From: an uncultured Clostridia bacterium
GTDB lineage: Bacteria > Bacillota > Clostridia > Christensenellales > CAG-917
Assembly (NCBI GenBank): GCA_934277615.1
Contig: CAKQUV010000004.1
Span: 1 to 64,000, forward strand
DNA: 64,000 nt
Reading direction: 5' to 3'
Part shown: positions 9,206 to 17,663 of the stretch, piece by piece
How the letters are laid out: each line of letters begins with the position of its first letter
Numbering within the stretch: the stretch's first letter is position 1
Notes under the pieces: model-generated
What the model saw: the letters and a program-made list of their open reading frames with translations, nothing else
What the model was told of the DNA's origin: nothing
The model's database searches: none
Program-made: the position numbers and the translations under genes

Positions 9206-9529
9206 TTATTTGCGTTTTTTCTCGCAAGCGAGAGCGCGCTCGTTTTGAGCGCGCTCTTCGTCTTTTTCTTCCTTATAAAGTTGTTTGAGCAACCTGTTTT
9301 TCTCTTCCTTAAGCTTCTCGTCGCTGTACTCCGACAAGTCGTCCTCGTCTGCGCACATATCCATATACGTCTTAAAAGCGGCAGGATCGGGCAGGCAGTA
9401 TCTTTTGACAATCTTCTTTTTTGTCAGCGACATTTCGCCACCCTCACCGACGCAGTACTCTTCGGACACCTCGTTATACTTGTATCCTTTCGCCCTCTTT
9501 AGCAGCGTCTTTTTCAGTTCTTCATCCAT
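9206..9529 (-). CDS. Small phage-cassette protein, possible small-terminase relic
   Basis: 107 aa. The middle part, AKGYKYNEVSEEY followed by KKKIVKRYCLPDPAAF, resembles the segment GY-E--EE--V-----PD--A seen in small-terminase-like phage proteins of Firmicutes. The N-terminal DNA-binding helix-turn-helix expected of a small terminase is not apparent, and the C-terminus is a charged helix. It overlaps the large terminase gene by 16 bp and has GAGGGA before its ATG. If it is the small subunit it is reduced and placed after, not before, the large subunit. Confidence 0.5.
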   Translation of the reverse strand: MDEELKKTLLKRAKGYKYNEVSEEYCVGEGGEMSLTKKKIVKRYCLPDPAAFKTYMDMCADEDDLSEYSDEKLKEEKNRLLKQLYKEEKDEERAQNERALACEKKRK

Positions 9530-10950
9530 AATCTTTCCCTCATAATTCCACGCATCATTTTCTCCTTATCCAATTGTATTTTCGACTTCGGCTGCGCGAT
9601 AGGCTTTGTCGGCATAGGACGAGTCATAACAAAATATCTCAGAGCGTCCAGCGCATGGTCGTCCTCTTTTTTAGGTCTGTCGTTTGCTCCCCACCAATAT
9701 CCTTTCAGTTCTCTGATAAGATTCGTGCAAGTCCTGAAGATATAAATTCTCTGCGGTTTTTGCTCAAACAATGACTTTAATCGTTGAATTCCGCTATATA
9801 AATCCTTGTTTACGTTGGTATTGACCAAAATCCCCTTTTCCGAAAACAGTTCCGCAACGCTCTTCGTACTGTTGAGCGTATGCTGGTTTGCCGCGCTGTC
9901 TATAAGTGCGTGCAGTCGTCCTTTATCATCCTTTTCCCAACCGAGCTTGTCTGCAAGCGCAAAGATTTTCCCGACGTGCGTATCTATGCTTGCGCCCGCC
10001 TCGAAATGCTCTCCGACAACATATATTACTCCGTCGTAATCCACCGCAAAGAACAGTGCGCAAGTCGCGTTGCTAAGCCCGGGATCTATCGAAATATTAC
10101 ACTGCCACTCTTTGGGGATATCGAACGGGTCTATCACGTGCACGCTTTGATCGAATTCGGGATACACAAGTCCTTCCCCCGTCGAGAATTTTCCGTATCG
10201 CCTCGACAGTTGATCGCTTGTGGACACCGACTTACACATAGCCTCTATTTCTTCCTTGTCGAGGTAGGGATTGTCTTCCCATTGCATATATTCGCACCAC
10301 ACTTGCGGGTCGTTTTTTTCGTTGAGTTCGATTTCGTCGTACACCCACGTCAATCCTTTAAGCGGAGTCATGGTTCCGAATATATCGCCGCACCTGTCAA
10401 ACACACGCATACGGCATTCCTCATATATATCCTTAGGCGGTTCTTCGTCAAACCACACAAAATCCAGCGACGCTCCCTGGAATTTTTCTCTGCCTTGGTC
10501 GCAGGACTTAAACCCGATTTTGCTCGTGCCCCCGAGATTGTTTTTCACGACGATATAGTCGATTATTCCGTATTCAGGCGAAGAGCGTTTGCCCTCCTGC
10601 ATCACGATGTCCTCTATAAACCTCGGCGACAGATATTTGAGTATTTTTGCCTGCGCCACGTCGCGCTGCACTTGTTGCGACAAGCTCACAACCCAGCCAA
10701 ACACGTCTTTTCTGTTCTGCCTGAACGGATGAATTCCCCTTGCCATCCACACGCTCTCCACTGCGCCGCACTCCGTTTTTCCCGAGCGGTTTCCTCCAAA
10801 AACCCACCTGTTTCTTTTCTGGCATTTATGAAAAGCCATCTGTTTTTGGTGCACAATGTCCTTGTTGTAGCTTGCAAGCGCGTCGTGTTTTCTGAGGTTT
10901 ATTTCGTTGTCTATTTTGATTAGTTTAAGCAAAGTTTCGTTGTCTTTCAT
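9514..10950 (-). CDS. Phage terminase large subunit
   Basis: 478 aa DNA-packaging motor with both domains intact. ATPase: Walker A FGGNRSGKTE near residue 55, Walker B LDFVWFDEEP near 163, coupling motif FGTMTP near 193. RNase-H-like nuclease: ISIDPGLSN near 289, LIDSAANQ near 352 and DDHALDALRYF near 445 provide the acidic metal ligands. I chose the ATG at 10950; the TTG at 10986 would add 12 residues without better support. No strong Shine-Dalgarno precedes it. This is the first gene of the cassette, read away from the divergent host gene at 11085. Confidence 0.92.
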   Translation of the reverse strand: MKDNETLLKLIKIDNEINLRKHDALASYNKDIVHQKQMAFHKCQKRNRWVFGGNRSGKTECGAVESVWMARGIHPFRQNRKDVFGWVVSLSQQVQRDVAQAKILKYLSPRFIEDIVMQEGKRSSPEYGIIDYIVVKNNLGGTSKIGFKSCDQGREKFQGASLDFVWFDEEPPKDIYEECRMRVFDRCGDIFGTMTPLKGLTWVYDEIELNEKNDPQVWCEYMQWEDNPYLDKEEIEAMCKSVSTSDQLSRRYGKFSTGEGLVYPEFDQSVHVIDPFDIPKEWQCNISIDPGLSNATCALFFAVDYDGVIYVVGEHFEAGASIDTHVGKIFALADKLGWEKDDKGRLHALIDSAANQHTLNSTKSVAELFSEKGILVNTNVNKDLYSGIQRLKSLFEQKPQRIYIFRTCTNLIRELKGYWWGANDRPKKEDDHALDALRYFVMTRPMPTKPIAQPKSKIQLDKEKMMRGIMRERLWMKN

Positions 10951-10996
10951 AGCCAAAGGATAAGACCGCCAAATGCGAAAATGCAAAAAATTATGA

Positions 10997-11038
10997 CTAT
11001 CAAAATTTGCGATTTGCCAAAAAATCTATCAAAATTGC
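10997..11038. promoter_or_regulatory. Direct repeats between divergent genes, possible operator
   Basis: CTATCAAAATTTGC (10997-11010) and CTATCAAAATTGC (11026-11038) repeat with a 29-base period in the 134-bp gap between the terminase start and the plus-strand membrane gene. The spacing is close to three DNA turns, as for a paired operator. No convincing promoter hexamers could be fixed for either gene. Confidence 0.3.
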
Positions 11039-11084
11039 AATTAAAGACTTTTATTTTGGCAACAAATATAGTATTATAAGAACT

Positions 11085-11939
11085 ATGAAAAAAGTCGCGC
11101 TGATAATTTCATCTATCGTTTTGTGCGTTGCGCTTGCGCTCACCGTTTTAGCAGGCGTACTTTTGCCATGCACGATTGCGTATGCGGCGAGCGAAAAAGA
11201 CGTAGTTCTCGCCACCGTATCCAACCTCGAAGGCAACGAATATCCTCTTGCCTCGACTATCGCGCTTTACAACGAAAGCGAAGGATTTTACATTCCCGAA
11301 AGCTATTACGTAACCGACGTCGTGCAACGTCAGGCAATCAATTATATCTACTACACCGTTCAATATTGCGGACAAGAGTTCTTGTGCCAAGACGGCACTC
11401 TTCCTGCCGCCTCGAAGGTTGCGTTTGACGATGGCGTATCCCCATATCCCGACGTTACTTTGACAATCGCAAGCGAAAGCATAGATTTGAAAGGAACTGC
11501 CGTTACCAACGACTATACAATCAAATTTTTGGGATACCATCTCACCGATTCCACGCAAATTTACGTCATGGCGACCTACAACGGCGAGAAGAAGTTTGGT
11601 TTTGTTTCAAAAGACGCGTTTTCGGCATTTGTCGTGCCATATCATCCCGTCGCTCAAGCCGAGCGCAACCGCATACTTGAGAACAAAAAACCTGTCGAAC
11701 CCAAAGGCGGCGACATCGTTCCCAACACTTCGCTTGCGCTGCGCATAGTGCTTATCATCGGCATTGCGGTTCCTGCGGTTATCATTGTAATTTTGCTTTT
11801 CAAGCCTTCCAAGCACGACGTATCCGACGGCAAAAACCAATTGCGCCGCTCACGCAGAAAGGACGAATTCGATTACGACTCTTCTCGTTCCTACTCCCCC
11901 GACCGTCCCTACGACGACAGAAACGATTACGATAGATAA
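11085..11939 (+). CDS. Uncharacterised membrane-anchored protein
   Basis: 284 aa. An N-terminal hydrophobic segment (about residues 5-36) acts as a signal sequence or anchor. It is followed by an extracytoplasmic beta-rich region to about residue 215, a second membrane segment (VLIIGIAVPAVIIVILLF, about 222-240) and a short cytoplasmic tail rich in Arg, Asp, Ser and Tyr. The extracellular part contains two short repeats of strand-forming sequence but no family I recognise. Start chosen at ATG 11085, where the hydrophobic signal begins. It stands alone, with repeat R1 directly after its stop. Confidence 0.7.
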   Translation: MKKVALIISSIVLCVALALTVLAGVLLPCTIAYAASEKDVVLATVSNLEGNEYPLASTIALYNESEGFYIPESYYVTDVVQRQAINYIYYTVQYCGQEFLCQDGTLPAASKVAFDDGVSPYPDVTLTIASESIDLKGTAVTNDYTIKFLGYHLTDSTQIYVMATYNGEKKFGFVSKDAFSAFVVPYHPVAQAERNRILENKKPVEPKGGDIVPNTSLALRIVLIIGIAVPAVIIVILLFKPSKHDVSDGKNQLRRSRRKDEFDYDSSRSYSPDRPYDDRNDYDR

Positions 11940-11949
11940 TTAATGACCT

Positions 11950-12326
11950 AACTTCGGAGACGGAACTTCGAGCCGCAAGGCGGGGAGCTGCTGAGCGCCG
12001 AACTTGACGAATAGTACAAGTGAGCCAACGAGTATTGTTCTTTTCGTTGGCGAACGAGTGATATAACAAGGGTACGATACTCTTCTATGTGAGTGCCGTA
12101 AGGAGCAAAGCGACGGAATAGCGATTGTTACGAAGTCAATCGCGTCCTTCCCCTCTTGCGAACGATGTTTGTTTTAGTAGAAAATTGACATAAATTTGAG
12201 CAATATGGGCGCGACGCGTTAAGCAACACATTCGGTGAATGTGTTGTAGCCAAAGCGAACGAGGCGGATTGCGGTGCGCAAACACCGAAGTTCAATGCCC
12301 GAATGGAAGGGGTGATGTTGCATTAA
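11950..12326 (+). repeat. Intergenic structured repeat, copy R1
   Basis: Copy of the R family in plus orientation, filling the 450-bp gap between convergent genes. Blocks seen: a degenerate CAAGG-loop stem (near 11972-11985), stem GCCAACGA/TCGTTGGC (12024-12031 with 12044-12051), stem GCGATTG/CAATCGC (near 12121-12143), and AACACATTC/GAATGTGTT (12225-12245), where the end pair is A-T instead of the G-C of R2 and R6. The TCCCCCT block is missing and replaced by AT-rich sequence. Confidence 0.8.
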
Positions 12327-12348
12327 AGTACAAGCATAAAAGCATATT

Positions 12349-12378
12349 AAAAAAGCCCCGATTTTTCGGGGCTTTTCT
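12349..12378. terminator. Bidirectional terminator
   Basis: AAAAGCCCCG pairs with CGGGGCTTTT around ATTTTT. T-runs occur on both strands, so it serves the minus-strand PII-like operon and can also stop transcription coming through R1. Confidence 0.85.
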
Positions 12379-12390
12379 TTTATAAATCAA

Positions 12391-12717
12391 TTATTTATCT
12401 TGATTGCCGCCTATTCCCACAACGTTGTCAACAGGCATAGCAAATGCGATTCCGTGCGCCGGCGTATGCGTTCCCACGCTCTTATAAAGCGCATGAAGCA
12501 CTGCGTCCTTTATATCGTCGGTAACAAGAATCATAATCATTTCTTTTTCGGGTTGGATTTGGATTTGGAACGCCTTTTCCGCCTCTAAATTTGCCGTACC
12601 GCGCGCCGACAACACCGTGCCGCCTCTTGCGCCGACTTCTCTTGCCGCGTCCATCGCCTCGTCCGCAAAACCGTTGTTGACTATGCAAATAACCACTTGA
12701 TGTTCAAATTTGTTCAT
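12391..12717 (-). CDS. PII-like regulatory protein
   Basis: 108 aa with the ferredoxin-like PII fold pattern: N-terminal strand HQVVICIVNNGFADEAMDAA, the segment ARGGTVLSARGT at the ligand-binding position, and a C-terminal VVGIGG. Trimeric PII-type proteins sense metabolites and usually bind and gate a membrane transporter encoded nearby. Here it is the last of three coupled genes after a second PII-like protein and a DUF1538 membrane protein, with a 4-bp overlap at 12714-12717. The tyrosine of GlnB-type uridylylation is not evident. Confidence 0.8.
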   Translation of the reverse strand: MNKFEHQVVICIVNNGFADEAMDAAREVGARGGTVLSARGTANLEAEKAFQIQIQPEKEMIMILVTDDIKDAVLHALYKSVGTHTPAHGIAFAMPVDNVVGIGGNQDK

Positions 12718-13178
12718 TGTTTGTCCTCCTTGACGGTTCTGAGGTCGTTGCTCAAAAACCCGAATACCGCAACTCCTATCACGCTGGAAAGCGGAACTGT
12801 AAACGCCACTCCTTTGCCTCTCTTTATAGTGTTGAACTTATCTTCCAGCGTCGCCATAGCATCCTTGATCTTCTCTTCCTTTATGACGCTGAAAATGACC
12901 GTCTTGTTTTGATCGGTAAACCCTGCAAGCGACAACATCTGCGCGTTTGCCGTGCCCCTTGCCCTCGACGTGCATTGGAAGTTGACCTCGAACATAGATT
13001 GCAACAGATCCGTGTAAAACTCCGCCTTGTTGCTAGGCACGATTGTAATAAGCATTTCGAGCTTATTTGCATTGACTTTTGCCTTGTTCGGAGAGATTTT
13101 GCTTTTGACTTCTTGCGCGCGAGCCTCGGCTTTTTTGACCGTTTTTTTCACGGTTTTTGCGATTTTCTTTTCAGCCAT
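12714..13178 (-). CDS. PII-like protein with basic N-terminal extension
   Basis: 154 aa. Residues 1-38 are a lysine-rich extension (AKTVKKTVKKAEARAQEVKS). The remainder repeats the PII-like pattern of the downstream gene: LEMLITIVPSNKAEFYTDLL, SRARGTANAQML and a C-terminal VIGVAVFG. The ligand-loop glycines differ from the partner protein, so the two may bind different effectors or form mixed trimers. The gene is 10 bp from the DUF1538 gene, and the extension might contact that protein or the membrane. Confidence 0.75.
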   Translation of the reverse strand: MAEKKIAKTVKKTVKKAEARAQEVKSKISPNKAKVNANKLEMLITIVPSNKAEFYTDLLQSMFEVNFQCTSRARGTANAQMLSLAGFTDQNKTVIFSVIKEEKIKDAMATLEDKFNTIKRGKGVAFTVPLSSVIGVAVFGFLSNDLRTVKEDKQ

Positions 13179-13188
13179 ACACCCCTCC

Positions 13189-15042
13189 TCACATAAAATC
13201 TATGATTTGCTCGTCATCTGCGTCGAGAATACGTTTCATGACGATTTTTTCTTTGACTTTCGCGCTTGTTATCGCTCTGAAGCCGAGCAACTGTATGGTG
13301 ATAAGCGGAGTCATAGCAACCATCGCCACGATACCGAAAGCGAGATTAAGCACTTGACTTGCGTCGCCCCAAATAGCGCTGCATGCGCCGATTGCAAGCG
13401 GCAAAATAAAGCTTGAAGTAAGCGGACCGGAAGCAACGCCGCCCGAGTCGAATGCGATTGCCGTGTAAATCTTGGGCACGAAGAAGGAAAGCCCCAGTGA
13501 GATAAGATAACCGGGTATCAGATAGTAAAGAAGAGAAAATCCGTAGATTATCCTTATTACGCTAAGACCGATTGACAATCCCACGCCCAGTGAGAGCGCA
13601 ACGAGCATAGAGCGCTTGCTCACCGCCCCGTTTGTGATTTCCTCGACTTGCTTGTTGAGGACATGCACCGCAGGCTCTGCCAAAACGACAACAAAGCCTA
13701 TAACAAACGCAAACACGATAAGCAACGGCTTGCTGTACGACGCGATTTCCTGTCCGAGCTTAAAGCCGATTGGCATAAATCCGACTGTAACGGAGGTGAG
13801 GAACACCACAAGCCCGACATATGTAAACACAATGCCTATTGCGATTTGAATTATCTTTTGTTTTGGCAGTTTAAGTATCGTGCATTGCAAAATGACAAAG
13901 AACACCACTATAAGCCCGAGCGCGATAAGCACTTCGAGTGCCACGCCGCCAAGTGCCGAACCGAAATTTGCCCCGAGATTTGCGTCAATGGAGTAATCGG
14001 GCAACGTATAGGACAAATCGCCCTTGGAAGCAAGCGAGAGCGCCATAACCGCAAGCATGGGTCCTATAGAGCAAAGCGCAATCAAGCCGAAGCTGTTTTC
14101 TTTTGCGTTTCTACCGCCTGTATTGAGCGCAACGCCCACGCCGAGCGCCATGATAAACGGCACGGTTATAGGTCCTGTCGTAACGCCGCCGGAGTCAAAC
14201 GCAAGCGGCACGAAAACGCTCTTGCCGTTCTCCATCATTATAGCGCACAGCGCAAAAAGCACCATGTAGAAGAACAAAAGCAGCGAGGACAAATCCTTTC
14301 TGAATACGATTTTCGCAATGGAAATTACAAGGAAAATACCGACGCCCACGCCCACCGTCGCAATCAGCACAACGTTGTTCATAACAGCGCTGACTTGCTC
14401 TGCAAGCACGGACAAATCTGGCTCCGCAACCGTAATGAGCAAGCCCATAATAAAGCCCACTCCGAGAAGAAGCGGCAGTTTTTTTGACTTTGTCAAACCT
14501 GCGCCGACGTATTCGCCCATAGGCGTCATAGCCATATCCGCGCCGACGTTGAACAGCGCGATACCCAAAATAAGGAATACCGCCGACACGACGAACGTGA
14601 TTATCTCTTTCTTTGAAAAATCGGTGATTGGCGTAAGTGCAAATATAAGCACGATAACCATAACGGGCAAAACGGAAAACAGCGACTCTTTGAGTTTTGC
14701 CAACGAGTTGAGCCCCACGTTTTTTGCAAGCGACTTTTGCCCGATGAGGTCTTTTGCGATATGCGCGCGCGCCTCTTCCCTCTTCCGAGCCTTTTCTTGC
14801 GCTTTTTCCTCTGCAGTCGGCGTTTTCTCGTCGTTTACGTCGTCTTTTGTCGTATCGTCGCAAGACGCGGTATCCGTTTGCGTGCCGACCGTCTCCGTCT
14901 CTTTTTCGTCCGCTTTCAAATCGACTTCGGGAGTATCGGCGCAAGGCGCATCGACCGCGCCGTTTTGCACGTCGAACTCCGCAGGCGTGTCGCCCGCGTT
15001 TTCGGCTTGTAGATTGGTATTGGTCAATTCGTCTTTCTTCAT
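13189..15042 (-). CDS. DUF1538 family membrane protein, putative transporter
   Basis: 617 aa. Residues 1 to about 95 are acidic and disordered (T/D/E-rich), followed by a short basic helix. Two homologous multi-helix membrane halves then follow, each with the signature FDSGGV-(T/A)(T/S)GP: AFDSGGVTTGPITVPF near residue 283 and AFDSGGVASGPLTSSF near 560. The inverted or tandem duplication and conserved glycine-rich re-entrant-like motifs suggest a transporter; the substrate is unknown. The two PII-like genes downstream probably regulate it. The start ATG at 15042 has only a weak GAGAT site. Confidence 0.82.
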   Translation of the reverse strand: MKKDELTNTNLQAENAGDTPAEFDVQNGAVDAPCADTPEVDLKADEKETETVGTQTDTASCDDTTKDDVNDEKTPTAEEKAQEKARKREEARAHIAKDLIGQKSLAKNVGLNSLAKLKESLFSVLPVMVIVLIFALTPITDFSKKEIITFVVSAVFLILGIALFNVGADMAMTPMGEYVGAGLTKSKKLPLLLGVGFIMGLLITVAEPDLSVLAEQVSAVMNNVVLIATVGVGVGIFLVISIAKIVFRKDLSSLLLFFYMVLFALCAIMMENGKSVFVPLAFDSGGVTTGPITVPFIMALGVGVALNTGGRNAKENSFGLIALCSIGPMLAVMALSLASKGDLSYTLPDYSIDANLGANFGSALGGVALEVLIALGLIVVFFVILQCTILKLPKQKIIQIAIGIVFTYVGLVVFLTSVTVGFMPIGFKLGQEIASYSKPLLIVFAFVIGFVVVLAEPAVHVLNKQVEEITNGAVSKRSMLVALSLGVGLSIGLSVIRIIYGFSLLYYLIPGYLISLGLSFFVPKIYTAIAFDSGGVASGPLTSSFILPLAIGACSAIWGDASQVLNLAFGIVAMVAMTPLITIQLLGFRAITSAKVKEKIVMKRILDADDEQIIDFM

Positions 15043-15100
15043 ATTATCTCGTTAATATAATCGTTTTCCTTTATCACAGCGTCTATCTCAATAGAGTGCG

Positions 15101-15713
15101 TCGTAACTCCTTAAAATACATAACCCCCTTCTTTCCGGACACGCCGGCATTTCTATAAAAATATAAAATGCAATTTCTCCCCTTCCTCACGGTGTTTGGA
15201 CTTCGGCGTTTGCGCACCGCAATCCGCCTCGTTCGCTTTGGCTACGACACATTCACCGAATGTGTCGCTTAACGCGTCGCGCCCATATTCCGTTCCCCCT
15301 CTGCGCAATGCTTGAGGGAACCCACGGAACTGCTCCGCAGGGGGACACGCGACGCGATTGACTTCGTAACAATCGCTATTCCGTCGCTCTGCTCCTTACG
15401 GCACGCGCATAGACAAGTATCGTTCCCTCATTATGCCACTCGTTCGCCGATAAAAAGAACAACACTTATCGGCTCACTTGTACTGCACCCACAAGGCTTC
15501 CACACACAAAAGACAAGCGAACGATAGCGCAATATATAAGATGAAAGCGCAGTCTTTTGTGTGAAGGAAAAAAGGAGCACCAAGGCAAAAAGCAAGCAAT
15601 TGGCACAAGTGACAATTGTGGCTAAAAGCCTTGTGTGTGACGCAAGCTTGGCGCTCGATGCGGTCGGCGCCTTGCGCCTCCACGCTCCGAATATGCACAT
15701 ACCGTTAATAAGT
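15101..15713 (-). repeat. Intergenic structured repeat, copy R2 (longest)
   Basis: Full-length copy in minus orientation, between divergent genes. From 15713 downward: boundary ACTTATTAACGG, CAAGG-loop stem of the GGCG/CGCC type, a long nested hairpin around TTCACACAAAAGAC, stem GCCGATAA/TTATCGGC (15446-15453 with 15466-15473), GCGATTG/CAATCGC, the TCCCCCT/AGGGGGA arm, GACACATTC/GAATGTGTC (15246-15266), then GGAAGGGG near 15185. A tail with GCCGGCGTGTCCGGA and GGAGTTACGAC (to 15101) is shared only with R5. The remaining 15714-15928 is AT-rich with no gene. Confidence 0.85.
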
Positions 15714-15928
15714 ACGCTCTAAACAAGTTTCCGTTCAAGAGTGGCATTGCTTACTAAATTAATTTACAATTATTAATTATTTTTCTATTGCAACAATTAT
15801 GCCATAAAAACCCTTTTCTGTCAATGCAACTTCATATACAATAATAGTCAAATGTGTATTAAAATTATATTAAAAATACCATACAAATGTATAATATTTT
15901 TTTGTAAATCGCCAAATCGTCAAAACGC

Positions 15929-15957
15929 TTGACTTTTATCATAGAAATTCTTAATCT
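15929..15957 (+). promoter_or_regulatory. Promoter of the YitT-family gene
   Basis: TTGACT (15929-15934) and TAATCT (15952-15957) with a 17-base spacer in otherwise AT-rich sequence. Transcription would start near 15964 and give a leader of about 37 nt containing the hairpin at 15971. Confidence 0.7.
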
Positions 15958-15970
15958 TGTTTATACATCA

Positions 15971-15987
15971 CGGAAACATAGTTTCCG
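15971..15987 (+). promoter_or_regulatory. Leader hairpin before YitT start
   Basis: CGGAAAC (15971-15977) pairs with GTTTCCG (15981-15987), loop ATA. It ends four bases before the GGGTGGGA ribosome-binding region and 14 bases before the ATG, so it may protect the mRNA 5' end or influence initiation. Confidence 0.5.
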
Positions 15988-16000
15988 CGTGGGTGGGAAT

Positions 16001-17182
16001 ATGAAAAAACTTACTTTGGACAAAAATCAAACGTCGTACTGGCTCAAAATATTTGCCTTGATGGTTTCACTCTCGTTTTTGAGATCGTTTTCGGCATACA
16101 TTTTTATCAATCCCAACGGTTTTGCGCCTGGCGGAGTCGGCGGACTTGCCGCGCTTATTCACCTTGCCGCGGCGGACAGTCCCAACGCCACGATTCGTAT
16201 GTTGTCCAATAGTTTGTTTGACCCCGGTGTTTTCACCATAATAATGAACGTTCCGCTCTTTTTGATAGCGTATAAGGCGCTTGACAAGAGGTTTGCGATA
16301 ACCACCGCAATATGCGTGCTCATATTCTCGGGCTCGATGTATATGTTTTCGGCGGTCGGTTGTCCTCAATTTGCGGTTGGTGAAAAAGAATACGGACTTA
16401 AGCTCCTTGCGGCACTTGCAGGCGGTGCTTTCGCGGGCGTGTCAATGGGCTTTATGTTCCGCCAAGACCTCAGCATAGGCGGTACGGATATCATCGGCAA
16501 GATGATATACGCCCACAATCCCGCCGCCCACGCCCAATGGTGGATAACCGCTTGCGACTGCGTGGTTGCAATCATTTCCGGCTTTTTGAGTATTCCGAAA
16601 GTAAAAGGAATGACCGACTCTTCGCAAATTATGGTTACGTTGCTTTCACCCGTTCTCTTCTCGTTTATATCGCTTTACACTCAATCCAAAGTGTGCGACA
16701 TAGTGGAATCGGGTTTGATGTCCTCGCTTGTATTCACCATTATCACCGACAAGTCGGATGCCATCGCCCACGAGCTCTCCGTAAAACTCCATAGAGGCGT
16801 AACGATATCCAAATCCGTCGGTTATTACACGGGCAAGGAACACAACGTCATACTTTGCGTAACATCCAAAAAGCAAGTCAATCGTGTCAAAGACATTGTC
16901 AAAGAGTGCGATCCGCAAGCGTTTATGTACGTCACGCAAGCGGCGGAAGTTGCGGGCAAAGGCTTTGCCGGCGGCAGACTCTTGAGAAAAAACGAAGTAG
17001 ACCAAATCGATATGTCCGACTTCATCCCGTCCGAACACCTTCACGACAACGACTTCCCTTCCCAAGTCGACGTAACCGCCAACGTTCAAGAGTCGCAATT
17101 CGTTGCCGCAGACGTTCAAACGACGCCCGTCACGGATGTTCAAACGGAAACCGCCGAACCGACGCAAATTACTATCGAATAA
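16001..17182 (+). CDS. YitT family membrane protein with DUF2179 domain
   Basis: 393 aa. Hydrophobic helices span roughly residues 10-220 (YitT_membrane), including SAYIFINPNGFAPGGVGGLA near residue 32 and DLSIGGTDIIGKMIY near 160, typical of the family. The cytosolic DUF2179 domain follows (about 260-350, with GVTISKSVGYYTGKEHNVIL), then a 60-residue Gln/Thr-rich tail that is unusual for the family. Function in Bacillota is not established. The start at 16001, after GGGTGGGA, fits the promoter and leader better than the upstream in-frame ATG at 15929. Ends at a strong terminator. Confidence 0.9.
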   Translation: MKKLTLDKNQTSYWLKIFALMVSLSFLRSFSAYIFINPNGFAPGGVGGLAALIHLAAADSPNATIRMLSNSLFDPGVFTIIMNVPLFLIAYKALDKRFAITTAICVLIFSGSMYMFSAVGCPQFAVGEKEYGLKLLAALAGGAFAGVSMGFMFRQDLSIGGTDIIGKMIYAHNPAAHAQWWITACDCVVAIISGFLSIPKVKGMTDSSQIMVTLLSPVLFSFISLYTQSKVCDIVESGLMSSLVFTIITDKSDAIAHELSVKLHRGVTISKSVGYYTGKEHNVILCVTSKKQVNRVKDIVKECDPQAFMYVTQAAEVAGKGFAGGRLLRKNEVDQIDMSDFIPSEHLHDNDFPSQVDVTANVQESQFVAADVQTTPVTDVQTETAEPTQITIE

Positions 17183-17210
17183 AAAGAGCCATCCACTCGC
17201 TTTTAAACCA

Positions 17211-17243
17211 AAAGACCGACGCTATAACTCGTCGGTCTTTTTT
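17211..17243 (+). terminator. Terminator of the YitT gene
   Basis: AAAGACCGACG pairs with CGTCGGTCTTT around CTATAACT, followed by TTT. It can also act on the minus strand for the MmcQ-like gene. Confidence 0.85.
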
Positions 17244-17268
17244 AGTGGCGTTTTATAACAAGTTTATA

Positions 17269-17646
17269 TCAAATTCTCTTGCTTTTTATTTTCACCGCCG
17301 TCATTTCAAAACTTATATCCAAAAGCATTTTTATTTTATCTTCTTCGATATTTTCGTCCAATACAACGGTTATCCAATTTGCTTTGCTCATATGGTATGC
17401 GGGAAAAATATTCTCTCCGTCAATCAGCGTTCCTATCATCATAGGACTGCATTTTAAGTTCACCGCATCCACATAATCGTCTCCTTGCAGTCCCAACTTA
17501 TTTTTGGATATATTCATAATAAGCGCAAACCACTTTTTGTTGTTTTTGTGACGAAACACCCCGTACGACGGATACCTTGGCCACGGAAAATCGGGCTCTG
17601 CGTTATAATTGTTTTTGATATAATCCTCAAATTCAATTCTATTCAT
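17269..17646 (-). CDS. MmcQ/YjbR family protein (DUF419)
   Basis: 125 aa with the family layout: YPSYGVFRHKNNKKWFALIM near residue 27, VNLKCSPMM near 62, and AYHMSKANWITVVLDENI near 83. Members have a CyaY-like DNA-binding-type fold, but their role is not settled. Full length for the family. It is separated from the upstream HAD phosphatase by 17 bp and is probably cotranscribed with it. Confidence 0.85.
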   Translation of the reverse strand: MNRIEFEDYIKNNYNAEPDFPWPRYPSYGVFRHKNNKKWFALIMNISKNKLGLQGDDYVDAVNLKCSPMMIGTLIDGENIFPAYHMSKANWITVVLDENIEEDKIKMLLDISFEMTAVKIKSKRI

Positions 17647-17663
17647 ACTGCATGGTACCTACG

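Larger units (their letters stand above)
1725..10950 (-). mobile_element. P22-like phage head-morphogenesis cassette (remnant or domesticated)
   Basis: Ten consecutive minus-strand genes in the order large terminase, 107-aa protein, portal, scaffold-like, coat, 102 aa, 184 aa, gp10-like 475 aa, 46 aa and 342 aa. The order and sizes parallel P22 genes 2, 1, 8, 5, 4 and 10. Several junctions are ATGA or GTGA overlaps, which indicates one coupled transcription unit. I see no integrase, repressor, replication, lysis, tailspike, needle or attachment site, and host genes begin on both sides within 135 bp. All reading frames are open and the terminase and portal look complete. It could be a prophage remnant, a gene-transfer-agent-like cassette or a capsid-forming satellite. 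The sequence does not decide between these. Confidence 0.75.

Noticed and set aside
1602..11084. Complete inducible prophage with attachment sites
   Set aside because: No integrase, repressor, lysis or tail-fibre gene and no convincing direct repeats were found at the borders.
15312..15527. Plus-strand frame beginning MREPTELLRRG, repeated in R6 on the other strand
   Set aside because: Its similarity between copies follows from repeat structure. Stems, not codons, are conserved, and no ribosome site is present.
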